Source: JBCBST01 sp039819115 (GTDB lineage Bacteria > Bacteroidota > Rhodothermia > Balneolales > Balneolaceae). Taken from it: a stretch of DNA of 31,321 nt. Under the pieces are notes generated by a model that did not search any database, had not been told where the DNA came from, and saw only the letters and a program-made list of their open reading frames with translations. How positions within the stretch are numbered: the first letter of the stretch is position 1; each line of letters opens with the position of its first letter. This document shows, in pieces, positions 1 to 8,994 of this stretch. The position numbers and the translations under genes were made by a program. The DNA lies in NCBI GenBank assembly GCA_039819115.1, contig JBCBST010000028.1, positions 1 to 31,321 of the forward strand. The letters run 5' to 3'.

Positions 1-1
1 T

Positions 2-1591
2 TTGCAAGAAGATGAGAATACCTGGGTCATTCCCAATGCTGCGGTACTTGATAAAATCGTCTACTATGTAAATGATACCTATGATATTGAACGCACAGAA
101 ACACCTACTCCTTTTTCACCGGCTGGTACCAACATAGAAACCACAAACTTTGTATTGAACCTGCACGGTTTTATAGGGTATTTCGAAGGGTATTACGATG
201 CGGCTTATGAGCTGGCATTAACGGCCCCGGCTGAAATGAAAAAGACAGCGGCTCTTCCCCTGTCCAGATCGGAATATGCACCCGATTCAAGCTCAGTAAC
301 CGATTACTATCGGGCAGACCGGTATTTTGATGTCACGGACAATCCTATGTTTTATGGTGATCTGGATGTGGAAGAATTCCAGGTTGGGGAGATTACCATT
401 GTGCTTAGCGTGTATTCGCCCAACGGGATCCATTCTGCCGAGCGAATCAAAGGCACGATCTTTGATATGATGCAGGCTCAAAAATCTTATTTGGGGGATA
501 TGAACAGTACTGAGCGGTACGATATCTATCTGTACCTGGCTCCACAGGGCCAAACGGCGCCTACCGGTTTTGGTGCCCTGGAACATCATACCTCCACTGT
601 AGTTGTACTGCCCGAGGGCATGCCTGAGCCCCAGCTCAATCAAACCATGATTGACGTGGTATCACATGAGTTTTTCCATATTGTGACCCCGTTAAGTGTG
701 CATTCCGAAGATGTACACTATTTTGACTATCACGCTCCGACCTTTTCAAAACATCTTTGGATGTACGAAGGACTTACAGAGTACTTTGCCAGTCACTTTC
801 AGGTGTACGAAGATCTTCAACCTGTTGAGGAATTCTATGCTAAAATCAATGACAAGATTTCCACTTCCCTCAGTTTAGACGACGCCATGAGCTTCACCGA
901 AATGAGTGAACAGGTATTGGACGAGCCGTATGCCAGTAACTACTACAATGTATACATGAAAGGAGCACTGATCGGGATGTGTATGGATATCCTGCTCAGA
1001 GAACAAAGTAACGGAGCGCGCAGTATGCTATCGGTAATGAAGGAATTGTCAGCTAAATACGGACAGGAACAGCCTTTTGAAGATGATGCGATCATTGCTG
1101 AGTTAACGCAGATGACCTACCCTGAAATCGGGGACTTTCTCCAAACACACGTGATTGGAACCACTCCCATATCCTACAATGAATTCTTTGAAAAGGTTGG
1201 ATTGGAGTTGGGAGAAGAAGAAGTAAGCACGTCGTTCTTTTTTGATGGCGAAGTGCCGTTCATTGATGGAAATCCTTCAGATGGGTCCCTGTTCTTCCGA
1301 AACGTGGAGATGAACTCCAGCATAAAAAACCTGGGGGTACAGCCTGGCGATATCTTCAAAAAGCTGAATGGTACAGAGGTAAGTTTAGCAACGGTTCAAC
1401 AATTTTTACCGTTGTCTTTTCAGTGGGTCGAAGACACCGATATCACCATTACCGTAGAACGGGATGGAGAGGAATTAGAATTCTCCGGCCAGGTGGGAAC
1501 ACCTGTCCTGGTAAAACCTAAGCTCATGGAAAAGGAAGACGCAACCGAAGAACAAGTGCAATTACGAACCTATTGGTTAGAAAAGGAGTAG
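2..1591 (+). CDS. M61-family metallopeptidase with C-terminal PDZ domain (5' truncated)
   Basis: The frame is open to the left edge, so the N-terminus (probably including a signal peptide) lies outside the window; the TTG at position 2 is not trusted as a start. 529 residues are visible. A zinc-protease motif HEFFH is at residues 222-226, followed by WMYEGLTEY, where E256 is the likely third zinc ligand; HExxH plus a downstream EG(L/F)T is the M61 (glycyl aminopeptidase-like) pattern. Residues ~1-200 fit the beta-rich M61 N-terminal domain. Residues ~400-510 look like a PDZ domain (LGVQPGDIFKKLNG). By family, it would be an exported zinc peptidase with a peptide-binding PDZ module; the substrate is unknown. 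The antiporter gene follows 25 bp downstream on the same strand, so co-transcription is possible but no functional link is evident. The family call is firm. Confidence 0.87.
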   Translation: MQEDENTWVIPNAAVLDKIVYYVNDTYDIERTETPTPFSPAGTNIETTNFVLNLHGFIGYFEGYYDAAYELALTAPAEMKKTAALPLSRSEYAPDSSSVTDYYRADRYFDVTDNPMFYGDLDVEEFQVGEITIVLSVYSPNGIHSAERIKGTIFDMMQAQKSYLGDMNSTERYDIYLYLAPQGQTAPTGFGALEHHTSTVVVLPEGMPEPQLNQTMIDVVSHEFFHIVTPLSVHSEDVHYFDYHAPTFSKHLWMYEGLTEYFASHFQVYEDLQPVEEFYAKINDKISTSLSLDDAMSFTEMSEQVLDEPYASNYYNVYMKGALIGMCMDILLREQSNGARSMLSVMKELSAKYGQEQPFEDDAIIAELTQMTYPEIGDFLQTHVIGTTPISYNEFFEKVGLELGEEEVSTSFFFDGEVPFIDGNPSDGSLFFRNVEMNSSIKNLGVQPGDIFKKLNGTEVSLATVQQFLPLSFQWVEDTDITITVERDGEELEFSGQVGTPVLVKPKLMEKEDATEEQVQLRTYWLEKE

Positions 1592-1616
1592 GCGGTTCGT
1601 TAATGAACCATCCGTT

Positions 1617-2711
1617 ATGCTGATTGGCATCACTTTTATTGGCGGTTTAGTGGCTTTAATTGCCGGTGCAGAACTGTTTCTGAAATCTGTGGATCGGTTT
1701 GGGGTAGCCTGGAAGATCTCTCCGGTAGTGATGGGGTTAACTGTGGTTGCATTTGCCACAGGTGCACCCGAACTAGCCATCAGCCTTCAGGCCGCAGTCG
1801 AGAATAAACCTGATTTGGTGCTGGGTAATATCATTGGAAGCAATATTTCTAACATTCTGCTCATTCTTGGCATAGCCGGTTTGGTAAAGCCACTGGCTAT
1901 TACCCGTCGTATCATCAAGATTGATGTACCTATGGTACTCGCAGCCAGCCTTTTGCTATTTGGTTTGGCCCGGGACGGAAGCTTGTCGTCTTCGGATGGC
2001 GTTCTGATCCTGATCGGGTTGGTCGGGTATTCGATCTTCACCTACTTCCAGATAAAAAAAGACCGGGCGGCGAATAAAAAAGAAAAAGAGGGGACAGGTG
2101 AATCAGAAAATGAGGCTAAACCGGGTATCCGCTTTTACCTTATTAATTGTTCACTGCTTATAACCGGCCTTGCTTTAATTGTTGCCGGGTCGAGCTATAT
2201 GGTGGATGCGGCCGTCGAAATTGCGTTGATTCTTGGAGTATCCGAGCTTATTGTCGGACTTACCATTGTATCTATAGGTACCTCCCTACCGGAAGTAGCT
2301 ACCTCGCTGGCTGCCGTTCGAAAGGGAGATTCCGATACGGCAGTTGCAAATGTGATGGGCAGTAACCTGTATAACATCTTACTCACGCTTGGGCTTACCG
2401 TCGTCATTGCTCCCGGAGCTTTATCGGTAGCTGCAAATGCTATTGAGCTCGATATGCCGTTCATGATACTCGTTGCCGTGGTATGTTTACCGCTGTTCTG
2501 GCCGGGTAAAAAACTGGGTCGCTTCGAGGCGTTTGGATTTCTTGGGTTTTATGCCGCTTATCTCACCTACCTGGTGTTTGATGCATTAGACTCTCCATTT
2601 CAGCATCAAATGGAAGAGTTGGTTATCTGGATTGTAGCACCAATTACACTAACCCTGATTGCCGGAAAGTTTGTGCTCGATTATATGAGACGGAAGAGAA
2701 CACCGTCCTGA
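1617..2711 (+). CDS. Calcium/sodium antiporter, CaCA family (YrbG-like)
   Basis: 364-residue polytopic membrane protein with the two inverted alpha-repeats of the Ca2+/cation antiporter superfamily. Repeat 1 has ATGAPELAIS (P51-E52) and GNIIGSNISN (GSN at 74-76). Repeat 2 has GTSLPEVATS (P225-E226) and ANVMGSNLYN (GSN at 248-250). The paired Glu residues and GSN motifs are the known ion-coordinating elements of this family. A charged, Lys/Glu-rich loop (~147-168) separates the halves. The expected role is Na+-driven Ca2+ export across the inner membrane. ATG 1617 was chosen because it opens directly into the first membrane segment; no strong ribosome binding site is visible. The stop is 1 bp from the stop of the convergent glycosylase-like gene. 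Confidence 0.93.
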   Translation: MLIGITFIGGLVALIAGAELFLKSVDRFGVAWKISPVVMGLTVVAFATGAPELAISLQAAVENKPDLVLGNIIGSNISNILLILGIAGLVKPLAITRRIIKIDVPMVLAASLLLFGLARDGSLSSSDGVLILIGLVGYSIFTYFQIKKDRAANKKEKEGTGESENEAKPGIRFYLINCSLLITGLALIVAGSSYMVDAAVEIALILGVSELIVGLTIVSIGTSLPEVATSLAAVRKGDSDTAVANVMGSNLYNILLTLGLTVVIAPGALSVAANAIELDMPFMILVAVVCLPLFWPGKKLGRFEAFGFLGFYAAYLTYLVFDALDSPFQHQMEELVIWIVAPITLTLIAGKFVLDYMRRKRTPS

Positions 2712-2712
2712 T

Positions 2713-3660
2713 TTATTTAGCGGCTCTTTTTTCTTTTTCGCTCAGCACCCAACTCACATAAAGAAACTCAAGTACGGCGCTTTCATAGCCTTTCCAGCCG
2801 GCAATCAATTCAAGAAAACGGTCTTCACTGACTTCATTCGGATCTTCACCGTACGACCAGCTTATCCATCTTCTGAGGCCTTTTTCTTCCCCCTTCTGCT
2901 TATTGCTTGGAAAAACAGCATCCGTACGTCCCCGCATCATCATAATATCCTGGGCTGCCGTAGGGCCTATTCCTTTGATACCAACCAGAAGTTCGTAGCA
3001 GGTTTGAGGATCAGCCTGTTCCAGTTCCTCCAAATCAACATTTCCACCCATAATATCACTTGCCAGTCCAGTCAGATACTCGCCTTTGCGTTTGGTAGGT
3101 CCCAGTTTGCGAATACTCATCGGGTCGGCCTTCATCAATTGATGAGGGCGAGGCCAGGCAGGTAAGGATTTGCCCTTGTGAACCAATGCGGTACCGTAGG
3201 CTTCCCGGATATCGAACATCATCCGTTTTGCTGTCGGTTTATGATTCATTTGCATTTCCACGATCCGGTTTTGAATATCCTCAAAAAGGTTCGCCCGGGT
3301 CATTCGCTTCAGTCCGTATAAATCGGTGATTCTATCCCGAAGCAACGGATCGTTTTGAAGATTGGTGTAGAGTGGTCTCAGGTCTTTATTGATTCCGAAA
3401 ATACGAATCAGGCTTCGATTGGCCTCTTCAATTTCTTCGTTGGATAAGGATTCGGCACATTCGAAATGAAATTCAGGTTGCTCCACTTCGCCGTTAAAAA
3501 ACGTGGTAATAACCACATCCCGATCTTTCAAGGGTATCGGGCGGGTAAACCCTTCCTCAAAAATACTTTCTGGGTCATGTTCATGATCAAAGTAAGACTC
3601 TATGTCCAGACACAGATACCAATCGTGGGGAGGGACAGACTTAAGCGACCATGAGCTCAT
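2713..3660 (-). CDS. HhH-GPD (AlkA/OGG1-like) DNA glycosylase-family protein, catalytic Asp apparently absent
   Basis: 315 residues. The C-terminal half has a helix-hairpin-helix element, VGIKGIGPTAA (226-236), followed by DAVFP (247-251) and GLRRW (261-265), which is the HhH-GPD base-excision glycosylase layout (COG0122/AlkA-like). The N-terminal ~110 residues fit an AlkA/OGG1-type N-domain (an acidic Trp-Tyr-rich start, then NRSLIRIFGI at 81-90). In the family the catalytic Asp lies between the FP and the GLRR. Here that stretch is SNKQKGEEK (252-260), about five residues longer than usual and with no Asp; E258 and E259 are the only acids. It may be a base-binding protein without glycosylase activity, or may use Glu. 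It lies downstream of the FG-GAP gene after a 74-bp gap containing an inverted repeat. The fold family is fairly certain, the activity is not. Confidence 0.75.
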   Translation of the reverse strand: MSSWSLKSVPPHDWYLCLDIESYFDHEHDPESIFEEGFTRPIPLKDRDVVITTFFNGEVEQPEFHFECAESLSNEEIEEANRSLIRIFGINKDLRPLYTNLQNDPLLRDRITDLYGLKRMTRANLFEDIQNRIVEMQMNHKPTAKRMMFDIREAYGTALVHKGKSLPAWPRPHQLMKADPMSIRKLGPTKRKGEYLTGLASDIMGGNVDLEELEQADPQTCYELLVGIKGIGPTAAQDIMMMRGRTDAVFPSNKQKGEEKGLRRWISWSYGEDPNEVSEDRFLELIAGWKGYESAVLEFLYVSWVLSEKEKRAAK

Positions 3661-3690
3661 AAGAAGGATGTTAAGATGCGTTTGGACTAC

Positions 3691-3718
3691 AGGGCACTAA
3701 CCGGAATGTCGGTGCCCT
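3691..3718 (-). terminator. Inverted repeat between FG-GAP gene and glycosylase-like gene
   Basis: AGGGCAC (3691-3697) and GTGCCCT (3712-3718) form a perfect 7-bp stem with a 14-base loop. It lies in the 74-bp gap downstream of the FG-GAP stop and upstream of the glycosylase-like start, both on the minus strand. There is no T-run after the stem on the minus strand, so it is not a canonical intrinsic terminator. It could be a transcript 3' end, a processing site or an attenuator. Confidence 0.35.
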
Positions 3719-3734
3719 AATTCCATCGATCGTT

Positions 3735-5333
3735 CTATTTGATCAGCATCATTTTTCTGGTGCTCACGAAGTTGTTTACCTCCAGGCGATAGAAATAAAA
3801 CCCGGATGCCAGCGAAGACGCATTAAACTGAACGGTATAAGCACCGGTGTTCTGTCGTTCATTTACCAGTACCTGAACGGTTTGTCCAAGCACATTATAC
3901 AGCGTAAGGGTTACCACACCGGCTTCCTTTACATCGTAACGGATCGTAGTAGATGGATTAAAGGGGTTCGGGTAGTTTTGGTCGAGCTTGTATTCCGTTA
4001 TTTCAGCCAGGGATTCTTCTTCATTAGACGTAATCGCCGTGACATAGAACTCGGCTACCCCGGCATTTTCATTTCCATCTACTTCGGTATGAGGAGCTGA
4101 GAAAATCAAGGTAGGATCAGAGAGTCCATGACTCGACGTGAGGCTGCTGCCATAATAAGCCGTCCCGGAACCGTTGCTGATAAATGGAATCTGGTTGACG
4201 CCATTTTCCGGTGAAAAACCCCAGGACACATCATAATTGAAAATCTTGCCTCCATTTGCAGATCCACTCCGGTTAGCCCCGACATATAACCCATTTATGG
4301 CATTATGAGCCAGCGAAATACCAAAATGGTCATTGTGTTCCGCATCTTCCTCCACCAGTTCATACACCAGGTTCCAGTTGTCTTCTTCAGATTCTTCATA
4401 GAAATACACCGAACCTTTTTGAATGTCCTCCTCATTGGTACCCGGCGCCCCGATAAACAGCGTACCCTCATATAAAGAATGATTATGATTAGCTGTTCCT
4501 TTTACGGCTATGAATACATCGCTGATTCCGGTCAGGCTGTATCCAAATAAGTCACTGGACGAGCCCTCCGGATCAAACAGCTTTGCTTCCTGGAACCAGT
4601 TGCCTTCTTCATCCCGCTCGAAAATATAGACGGCGCCACTTCGTTCCTCGGCTCCATCCGCATTGTATGCACTGATAGCAAGATGGTGCTCATCCAGGAA
4701 AATGAGTTCATGACCAAAGTAATCATGAGCGTTTCCATCTTCAGCAATCAATTTTTGGGTTTGAACCCACACTCCGCTTTCATCTGGCTCAAAGAGATAC
4801 ACCGCACCGGTTTTATCTGAGTTACCATTGGCATTAAATGCACCCACAGCCAGGATAGATTCCCAATTCACCCCAAAAGAGAGGGAGTATCCAAACTGAC
4901 TCCCCAACGTGACGTCCGATGGGTTCAGTCTCTGAACTTCTGTCAAGGTTGAGTCGGTGAGGTTGTACAGATACACGGCACCCGTGAACAGGCCATTTAC
5001 CGGATCTCCCAAGGAGCCAACGGCAGCCATTTCGTAGTTCATTGCGGCGCTTATGCCATAATTCGACAACGCACTCAAGCTGGTCGGTGTGATCTCCTGC
5101 TCGATACTCCACCGTTCGCCTTCAAGATTGTAATAGAAGACTCTCCCAACCGCTTCACGACCATCCAGGTCGTAGTGGGGGGCAGTGATAATGGCATGTC
5201 CGAGGCTGGAGGCCGAAGCCCAGCCAAAAAGTGCATTTCCAACCGGTGTGGGTTGATCAGATTCCACAAAATTTTGTCCAAAGGCCGGATAAATCAGAAA
5301 CAGAACGAGTATAAAGGTTATTGAATATCTCAT
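3735..5333 (-). CDS. Secreted FG-GAP/beta-propeller repeat protein with T9SS sorting domain
   Basis: 532 residues. A Sec signal peptide is clear (MRYSITFILVLFLIYPAFGQ, cleavage after about residue 19-20). Residues ~30-430 hold about six integrin-alpha/FG-GAP-like blades, each with an FGxSL-type strand, an AVGA/ISAYNADG-type strand and GAVYLF/GAVYIF. The C-terminal ~85 residues are a type IX secretion sorting domain, starting LDQNYPNPFNPSTTIRY and ending in STRKMMLIK, the 'Por secretion tail' pattern. The product is therefore predicted to cross the outer membrane and be surface-anchored or released. Its ATG shares one base with the upstream TGA (TGATG), so translation is probably coupled to the 1151-aa repeat protein. 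Ligand and function are unknown. Confidence 0.88.
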   Translation of the reverse strand: MRYSITFILVLFLIYPAFGQNFVESDQPTPVGNALFGWASASSLGHAIITAPHYDLDGREAVGRVFYYNLEGERWSIEQEITPTSLSALSNYGISAAMNYEMAAVGSLGDPVNGLFTGAVYLYNLTDSTLTEVQRLNPSDVTLGSQFGYSLSFGVNWESILAVGAFNANGNSDKTGAVYLFEPDESGVWVQTQKLIAEDGNAHDYFGHELIFLDEHHLAISAYNADGAEERSGAVYIFERDEEGNWFQEAKLFDPEGSSSDLFGYSLTGISDVFIAVKGTANHNHSLYEGTLFIGAPGTNEEDIQKGSVYFYEESEEDNWNLVYELVEEDAEHNDHFGISLAHNAINGLYVGANRSGSANGGKIFNYDVSWGFSPENGVNQIPFISNGSGTAYYGSSLTSSHGLSDPTLIFSAPHTEVDGNENAGVAEFYVTAITSNEEESLAEITEYKLDQNYPNPFNPSTTIRYDVKEAGVVTLTLYNVLGQTVQVLVNERQNTGAYTVQFNASSLASGFYFYRLEVNNFVSTRKMMLIK

Positions 5334-8300
5334 CAGTCTTCCTCCGTGTAAGCTTCTATGGTCAGGTCGAATTCAACGGGTGTACCGTCAAATACAAATA
5401 CCTGGGCCGTAAACCGATCGGTTCCTCCCGTCAGCCGGTACCCGGGCGGTAGCACAATTCTGAGTTCGTAGGTTTCATCAGGTAGTAGCCCGGTAATGGC
5501 GAAATAACCCAGCTCGTTGGTTAAGGCGAATAATTCCAGTCCGCCTGTCGATTCAACATCAAAACTGCCGTCTTTATCCTGGTCAATAAAAACGCGTAAG
5601 CCTTCCGCTAAACTATCTGCACCGGCAGGGAAGGTGAGTGATCCGGATACATCTGGTTCATAAACGTAGGATGTACTGGTGTCGGACACAACGGGAGGGT
5701 TTACGCCATCGTCAATCACCGAATAAAAATGCAGGGTGTCCAGCCGGTCAACAAAATCGGCCGTAAACGCTAATTCTTCGGTTCCAAACCCTTCTTCATC
5801 CGGATCGCTGATCAGGACATGTTCCAGTATTTTTACCTCATTACTATCTCCCACACCACCTACATAAAAGGCGATATAGGTAGAATCAGGGAGGGAAGAC
5901 CAGTAGTCGGCTGAAAGCTCAAACTGGTTGTTCTCGTTCTGATTTACTTCAATCGATACCTCAGGTTCTTGCCACATGGGTAAGAACTGAACCGTATCCA
6001 TGCTCGTGGAGTCACCCTGGAATGATACCGCCATTTGGTATCGTCCGGGGATCATCCGGGCATGAATGATTTCCTCTTCAGAAAACGCAGCCGGGGTGGT
6101 AAATATGAATGCGGTGGTGGTATCACCGGCAATAGAGGTCATATTCTCTTCGTAGCCAAAGGTTGGGGTAGTGGTGGTGTCATTCTCTTCCACGATAATG
6201 GCTTTTGTTAACTCATAGATTCCTTCCGGGCCAATCACGGTAACCAGGGCGGAGTCTACCGGTTCAACCCAGTCAATATCAATAAGCATGGCATTCGGCG
6301 GTGGATCAGAAATCGTAAACGTATGCACCGTACTAATGACCGGAGTGACGTTTGCACCCGATACGGCTTTACCGATCTCCCGATTGATGGTGCTCTTTAT
6401 TCCATTAATGGTGCCTTTCCCGATTACCTTAACTTTTCGATCGCCGAAGGAATACCGTGCACCGGTATAGTGACGATGCCAGAAAATCTTGTAGCTAACC
6501 CAGGCCGCACCATAGCTGCTGTTCAGGCTGCTTTTATTATATCGGACGGCTCCATCCACACTTCCATAATGCTTACCCCCGATAAAAGGCACCCAGTGTG
6601 GTACAATAAACTCCACATCCAGAAGAGCATCGAAATGCCCATGATTATCCAGGTAAACGGTAGCGTCTGCTTCAATTAAGGGGCTGCCTGGTATTTTAAC
6701 ATCCGCTCTTGCACGAACATAATGTCCAAAGTAGGCGAACAGATCGATATCTCCGGAACCTAATAAAGCATGCCATGAATCAGAGCCGGTACGATACGCT
6801 CCCACGTTTACATCTCCTTTCAGATCGAAACTTCTGGGGGTAATGGTTACTTCATCGCGCATCTGCAAGAAGGTAGCTGAATGGCCTGCAAGGCTGAATC
6901 CGCCTCCATAAATGGTTTCAATAGCTCCTGATACTTTAAGGTCGGATGGGCGGGTTAAGTTATCAACCGAAGCACTTAACAAAGCCAGTTGTACCCCTTC
7001 AAAAATGGTGATCGCCTCAGCCAGATTCGTGGCAATATAATCGATTTCGATGCTGTTAAGCCGTGCCGGATTACCTGTAAACTTAAGGATGGCATCCACT
7101 TCCCAACCCTGCGGGAATACCACTTTAACATCCGATTCTTCAATCCCGCTGCTGTTAAACTTGAGATCAAATTTCTTGAGATCAATAGCACCCAGGTTGG
7201 CATGTTCGATGTCTATCTCGAGTGCCTCCACTTTAAACCGGGGTTCGCCGCCACTTACATCAATTTCCAATCCTCCCTGACTGCCTTCACCCAGGGTTAC
7301 GGAAAGGGAAAAGACTTCGGTGATTTCCATTTCACCGGTAACCTCAAACTTACTGCTCTGGTATTTGATGTCCAGGTCTTTGGTTTCAACTTCCAGGTTA
7401 CCCAGTTTCAAATCGCTGTTTACATCGACTTCAAAGGCGTGAAGGTTTCCGTTCTTTACCACGATACCAGGTTCGGAAAACGTACCGAAATCTACATCCA
7501 CGGTTTCGTTCGCAATGCTTAAATCTGCATCCCCATAAATATGATAGTCAGAGCCACTCAGCCATTCTGCTCCCAGGTCGGTGGTCTTCACCTTTAAACC
7601 GGAAACAGAAAAATCGGAGGTAATCCCAATATTGATTTGCTGAATGCTGTTGTTCTTATAAATCAACCCGGGATTATCAGCATCTCCCATTATGGCTTCG
7701 AGTTCGTCGTCTCCGATTTTGAACGTCAGGTTGCCATACATTTCGTAGTGATTGTTTCCCGAATCGTATTCAAAGGTGAGATTATCCGGGATAACGGCCA
7801 GGCTTTTGATCTCGAAGTCGGCGGTCAGGCCAAAGTTTACATGGGTGATGGTTCCATTTACGATAACCAGGCCGGGATCATCAGCATCCCCAAAGGTGGC
7901 GTCAATTTCTTCTCCATCAAACTTAACCAAAACGGAGCCAAACATCTCAAAATGATCGCTTCCCGAATCGTATTCGAACGTCATTCCATCCGGAGAAATA
8001 GTCAATCCTTTGACGGAGAAATCGGCCGTGACCCCAATATTAAAACGGATAAGGTTTCCGTTTTGAATGAGGAAACCCGGGTTTTCATCATCTCCCAATG
8101 CACCATCGATGGTTTCATTATCGAACGATGTGCTTACGTTTCCATAGATTTGATACCGGTTATCTGTCTCCGAATACTCAAACGTCAGTTCTTCGGGAGA
8201 GATATTCAGAGATTTGATCTCAAAGTCGGTCGTTACACTCATTCTGATGCGAACGATATTCCCGTTTTCGATCAATATGCCAGGCTCGGATAGTTCGCCC

Positions 8301-8788
8301 ATAGCGGCAGTAATGTCATCTCCGCCCACCGTGGCTGTTACCCCACCAAACATTCCAAAGGAGGAACCACCCGTCCATGAAAAACCAAGACCATCGGGTG
8401 CAAGCGACAAAGAACGCATGGAAAAATTGGAGGATACTGCGAGTATTACTTCGGTTAGTGCGCCGTTTGTGATGACGAGTCCTGGATTATCCGAATCCCC
8501 AAAACCGAGATCCACACTTTCTCCATCGAAGGATGCGGATGCCGAACCATACAGAGAAAGGGTTTCATTATCGGCATTATAGCTAAGGGAAAGCCCGGAC
8601 GCGGTAATACTTATACCGTGAACCGTAAAATCCTGTGTGAAAGCAATGGTGTAGCTCCCTCCGGTTGTATCAAAATCAACTCCGGTAATTCCGGGAATTG
8701 AAATGTTTTGAGAGAACGCGATAAGGGGCGACAAGCTGATAGCAAGTGCCAGAATAAAGGCACGGGCTGTATGACGGTTTGATAACAT
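5333..8788 (-). CDS. Large exported protein with ~68-residue tandem beta repeats
   Basis: 1151 residues with a signal peptide (1-27, ending IAFSQ). Residues ~28-510 consist of a ~68-residue repeat. Each unit has a 'xxxSxxFxxxGLxxxxxxLxFxY' segment, a 'YGxxxxxxDxExxDxxxG' segment and a (D/E)xPG-hydrophobic-NG turn. The PG pairs fall at residues 102, 169, 237, 305, 372 and 440, a period of 67-68, with a decayed seventh copy near 505. Residues ~510-860 are a different beta-rich region, with an aromatic/His-rich stretch near 755-800. The last ~110 residues (VFIDQDKDGSFD... then GYFAITGLLPDETYEL) look like an SdrD-B or carboxypeptidase-regulatory Ig-like fold. No T9SS tail is present, unlike its translationally coupled downstream neighbour. 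I do not recognise a named family for the repeat; a surface or periplasmic structural role is inference. Confidence 0.8.
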   Translation of the reverse strand: MLSNRHTARAFILALAISLSPLIAFSQNISIPGITGVDFDTTGGSYTIAFTQDFTVHGISITASGLSLSYNADNETLSLYGSASASFDGESVDLGFGDSDNPGLVITNGALTEVILAVSSNFSMRSLSLAPDGLGFSWTGGSSFGMFGGVTATVGGDDITAAMGELSEPGILIENGNIVRIRMSVTTDFEIKSLNISPEELTFEYSETDNRYQIYGNVSTSFDNETIDGALGDDENPGFLIQNGNLIRFNIGVTADFSVKGLTISPDGMTFEYDSGSDHFEMFGSVLVKFDGEEIDATFGDADDPGLVIVNGTITHVNFGLTADFEIKSLAVIPDNLTFEYDSGNNHYEMYGNLTFKIGDDELEAIMGDADNPGLIYKNNSIQQINIGITSDFSVSGLKVKTTDLGAEWLSGSDYHIYGDADLSIANETVDVDFGTFSEPGIVVKNGNLHAFEVDVNSDLKLGNLEVETKDLDIKYQSSKFEVTGEMEITEVFSLSVTLGEGSQGGLEIDVSGGEPRFKVEALEIDIEHANLGAIDLKKFDLKFNSSGIEESDVKVVFPQGWEVDAILKFTGNPARLNSIEIDYIATNLAEAITIFEGVQLALLSASVDNLTRPSDLKVSGAIETIYGGGFSLAGHSATFLQMRDEVTITPRSFDLKGDVNVGAYRTGSDSWHALLGSGDIDLFAYFGHYVRARADVKIPGSPLIEADATVYLDNHGHFDALLDVEFIVPHWVPFIGGKHYGSVDGAVRYNKSSLNSSYGAAWVSYKIFWHRHYTGARYSFGDRKVKVIGKGTINGIKSTINREIGKAVSGANVTPVISTVHTFTISDPPPNAMLIDIDWVEPVDSALVTVIGPEGIYELTKAIIVEENDTTTTPTFGYEENMTSIAGDTTTAFIFTTPAAFSEEEIIHARMIPGRYQMAVSFQGDSTSMDTVQFLPMWQEPEVSIEVNQNENNQFELSADYWSSLPDSTYIAFYVGGVGDSNEVKILEHVLISDPDEEGFGTEELAFTADFVDRLDTLHFYSVIDDGVNPPVVSDTSTSYVYEPDVSGSLTFPAGADSLAEGLRVFIDQDKDGSFDVESTGGLELFALTNELGYFAITGLLPDETYELRIVLPPGYRLTGGTDRFTAQVFVFDGTPVEFDLTIEAYTEED
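7259..8707 (-). repeat. Protein-level tandem repeats (~68 residues) within the 1151-aa gene
   Basis: Six clear units and one degenerate unit, spaced 67, 68, 68, 67 and 68 residues between successive Pro-Gly turns. The conserved turn reads DNPGLVITNG, SEPGILIENG, ENPGFLIQNG, DDPGLVIVNG, DNPGLIYKNN and SEPGIVVKNG in order. The nucleotide sequences have diverged, so the repeat is old rather than a recent slippage product. The periodicity also keeps antisense frames open, which explains long spurious plus-strand frames here. Confidence 0.85.
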
Positions 8789-8994
8789 GCTGGCCTGGTT
8801 TTAAGTGCAATGACAAGATTACAAACATATAGGATGTTACAAAACGAAAAAGGAGAGGCAGGCAAAAAGAACGATGTCTTAAAGCAACTGGTCGTTTTTT
8901 AATAGTGGATCAGCTTGTTTTTGGAAAACCATGGTCTGGTGATAGGGCCTATACCATATCAACCAGGCAGGAGGCAAATGAAAGACAGGCTCAG

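Noticed and set aside
2700..2760. Terminator between the antiporter and the convergent glycosylase-like gene (T-rich stretch)
   Set aside because: The T-run lies within the coding end of the minus-strand gene (Lys/Glu codons) and no stem precedes it.
6989..8582. Long plus-strand open frames (6989-7522, 7637-8293, 8214-8582) opposite the repeat protein
   Set aside because: They are antisense to the 1151-aa gene, follow its 68-residue periodicity, and their translations lack any recognisable domain; the minus-strand frame has a signal peptide and conserved turns.
8789..8994. Terminator after the RND permease (TGGTGATAGG / CCTATACCA near 8937-8956)
   Set aside because: The stem is imperfect with a one-base loop and no T-run on the minus strand; too weak to call.
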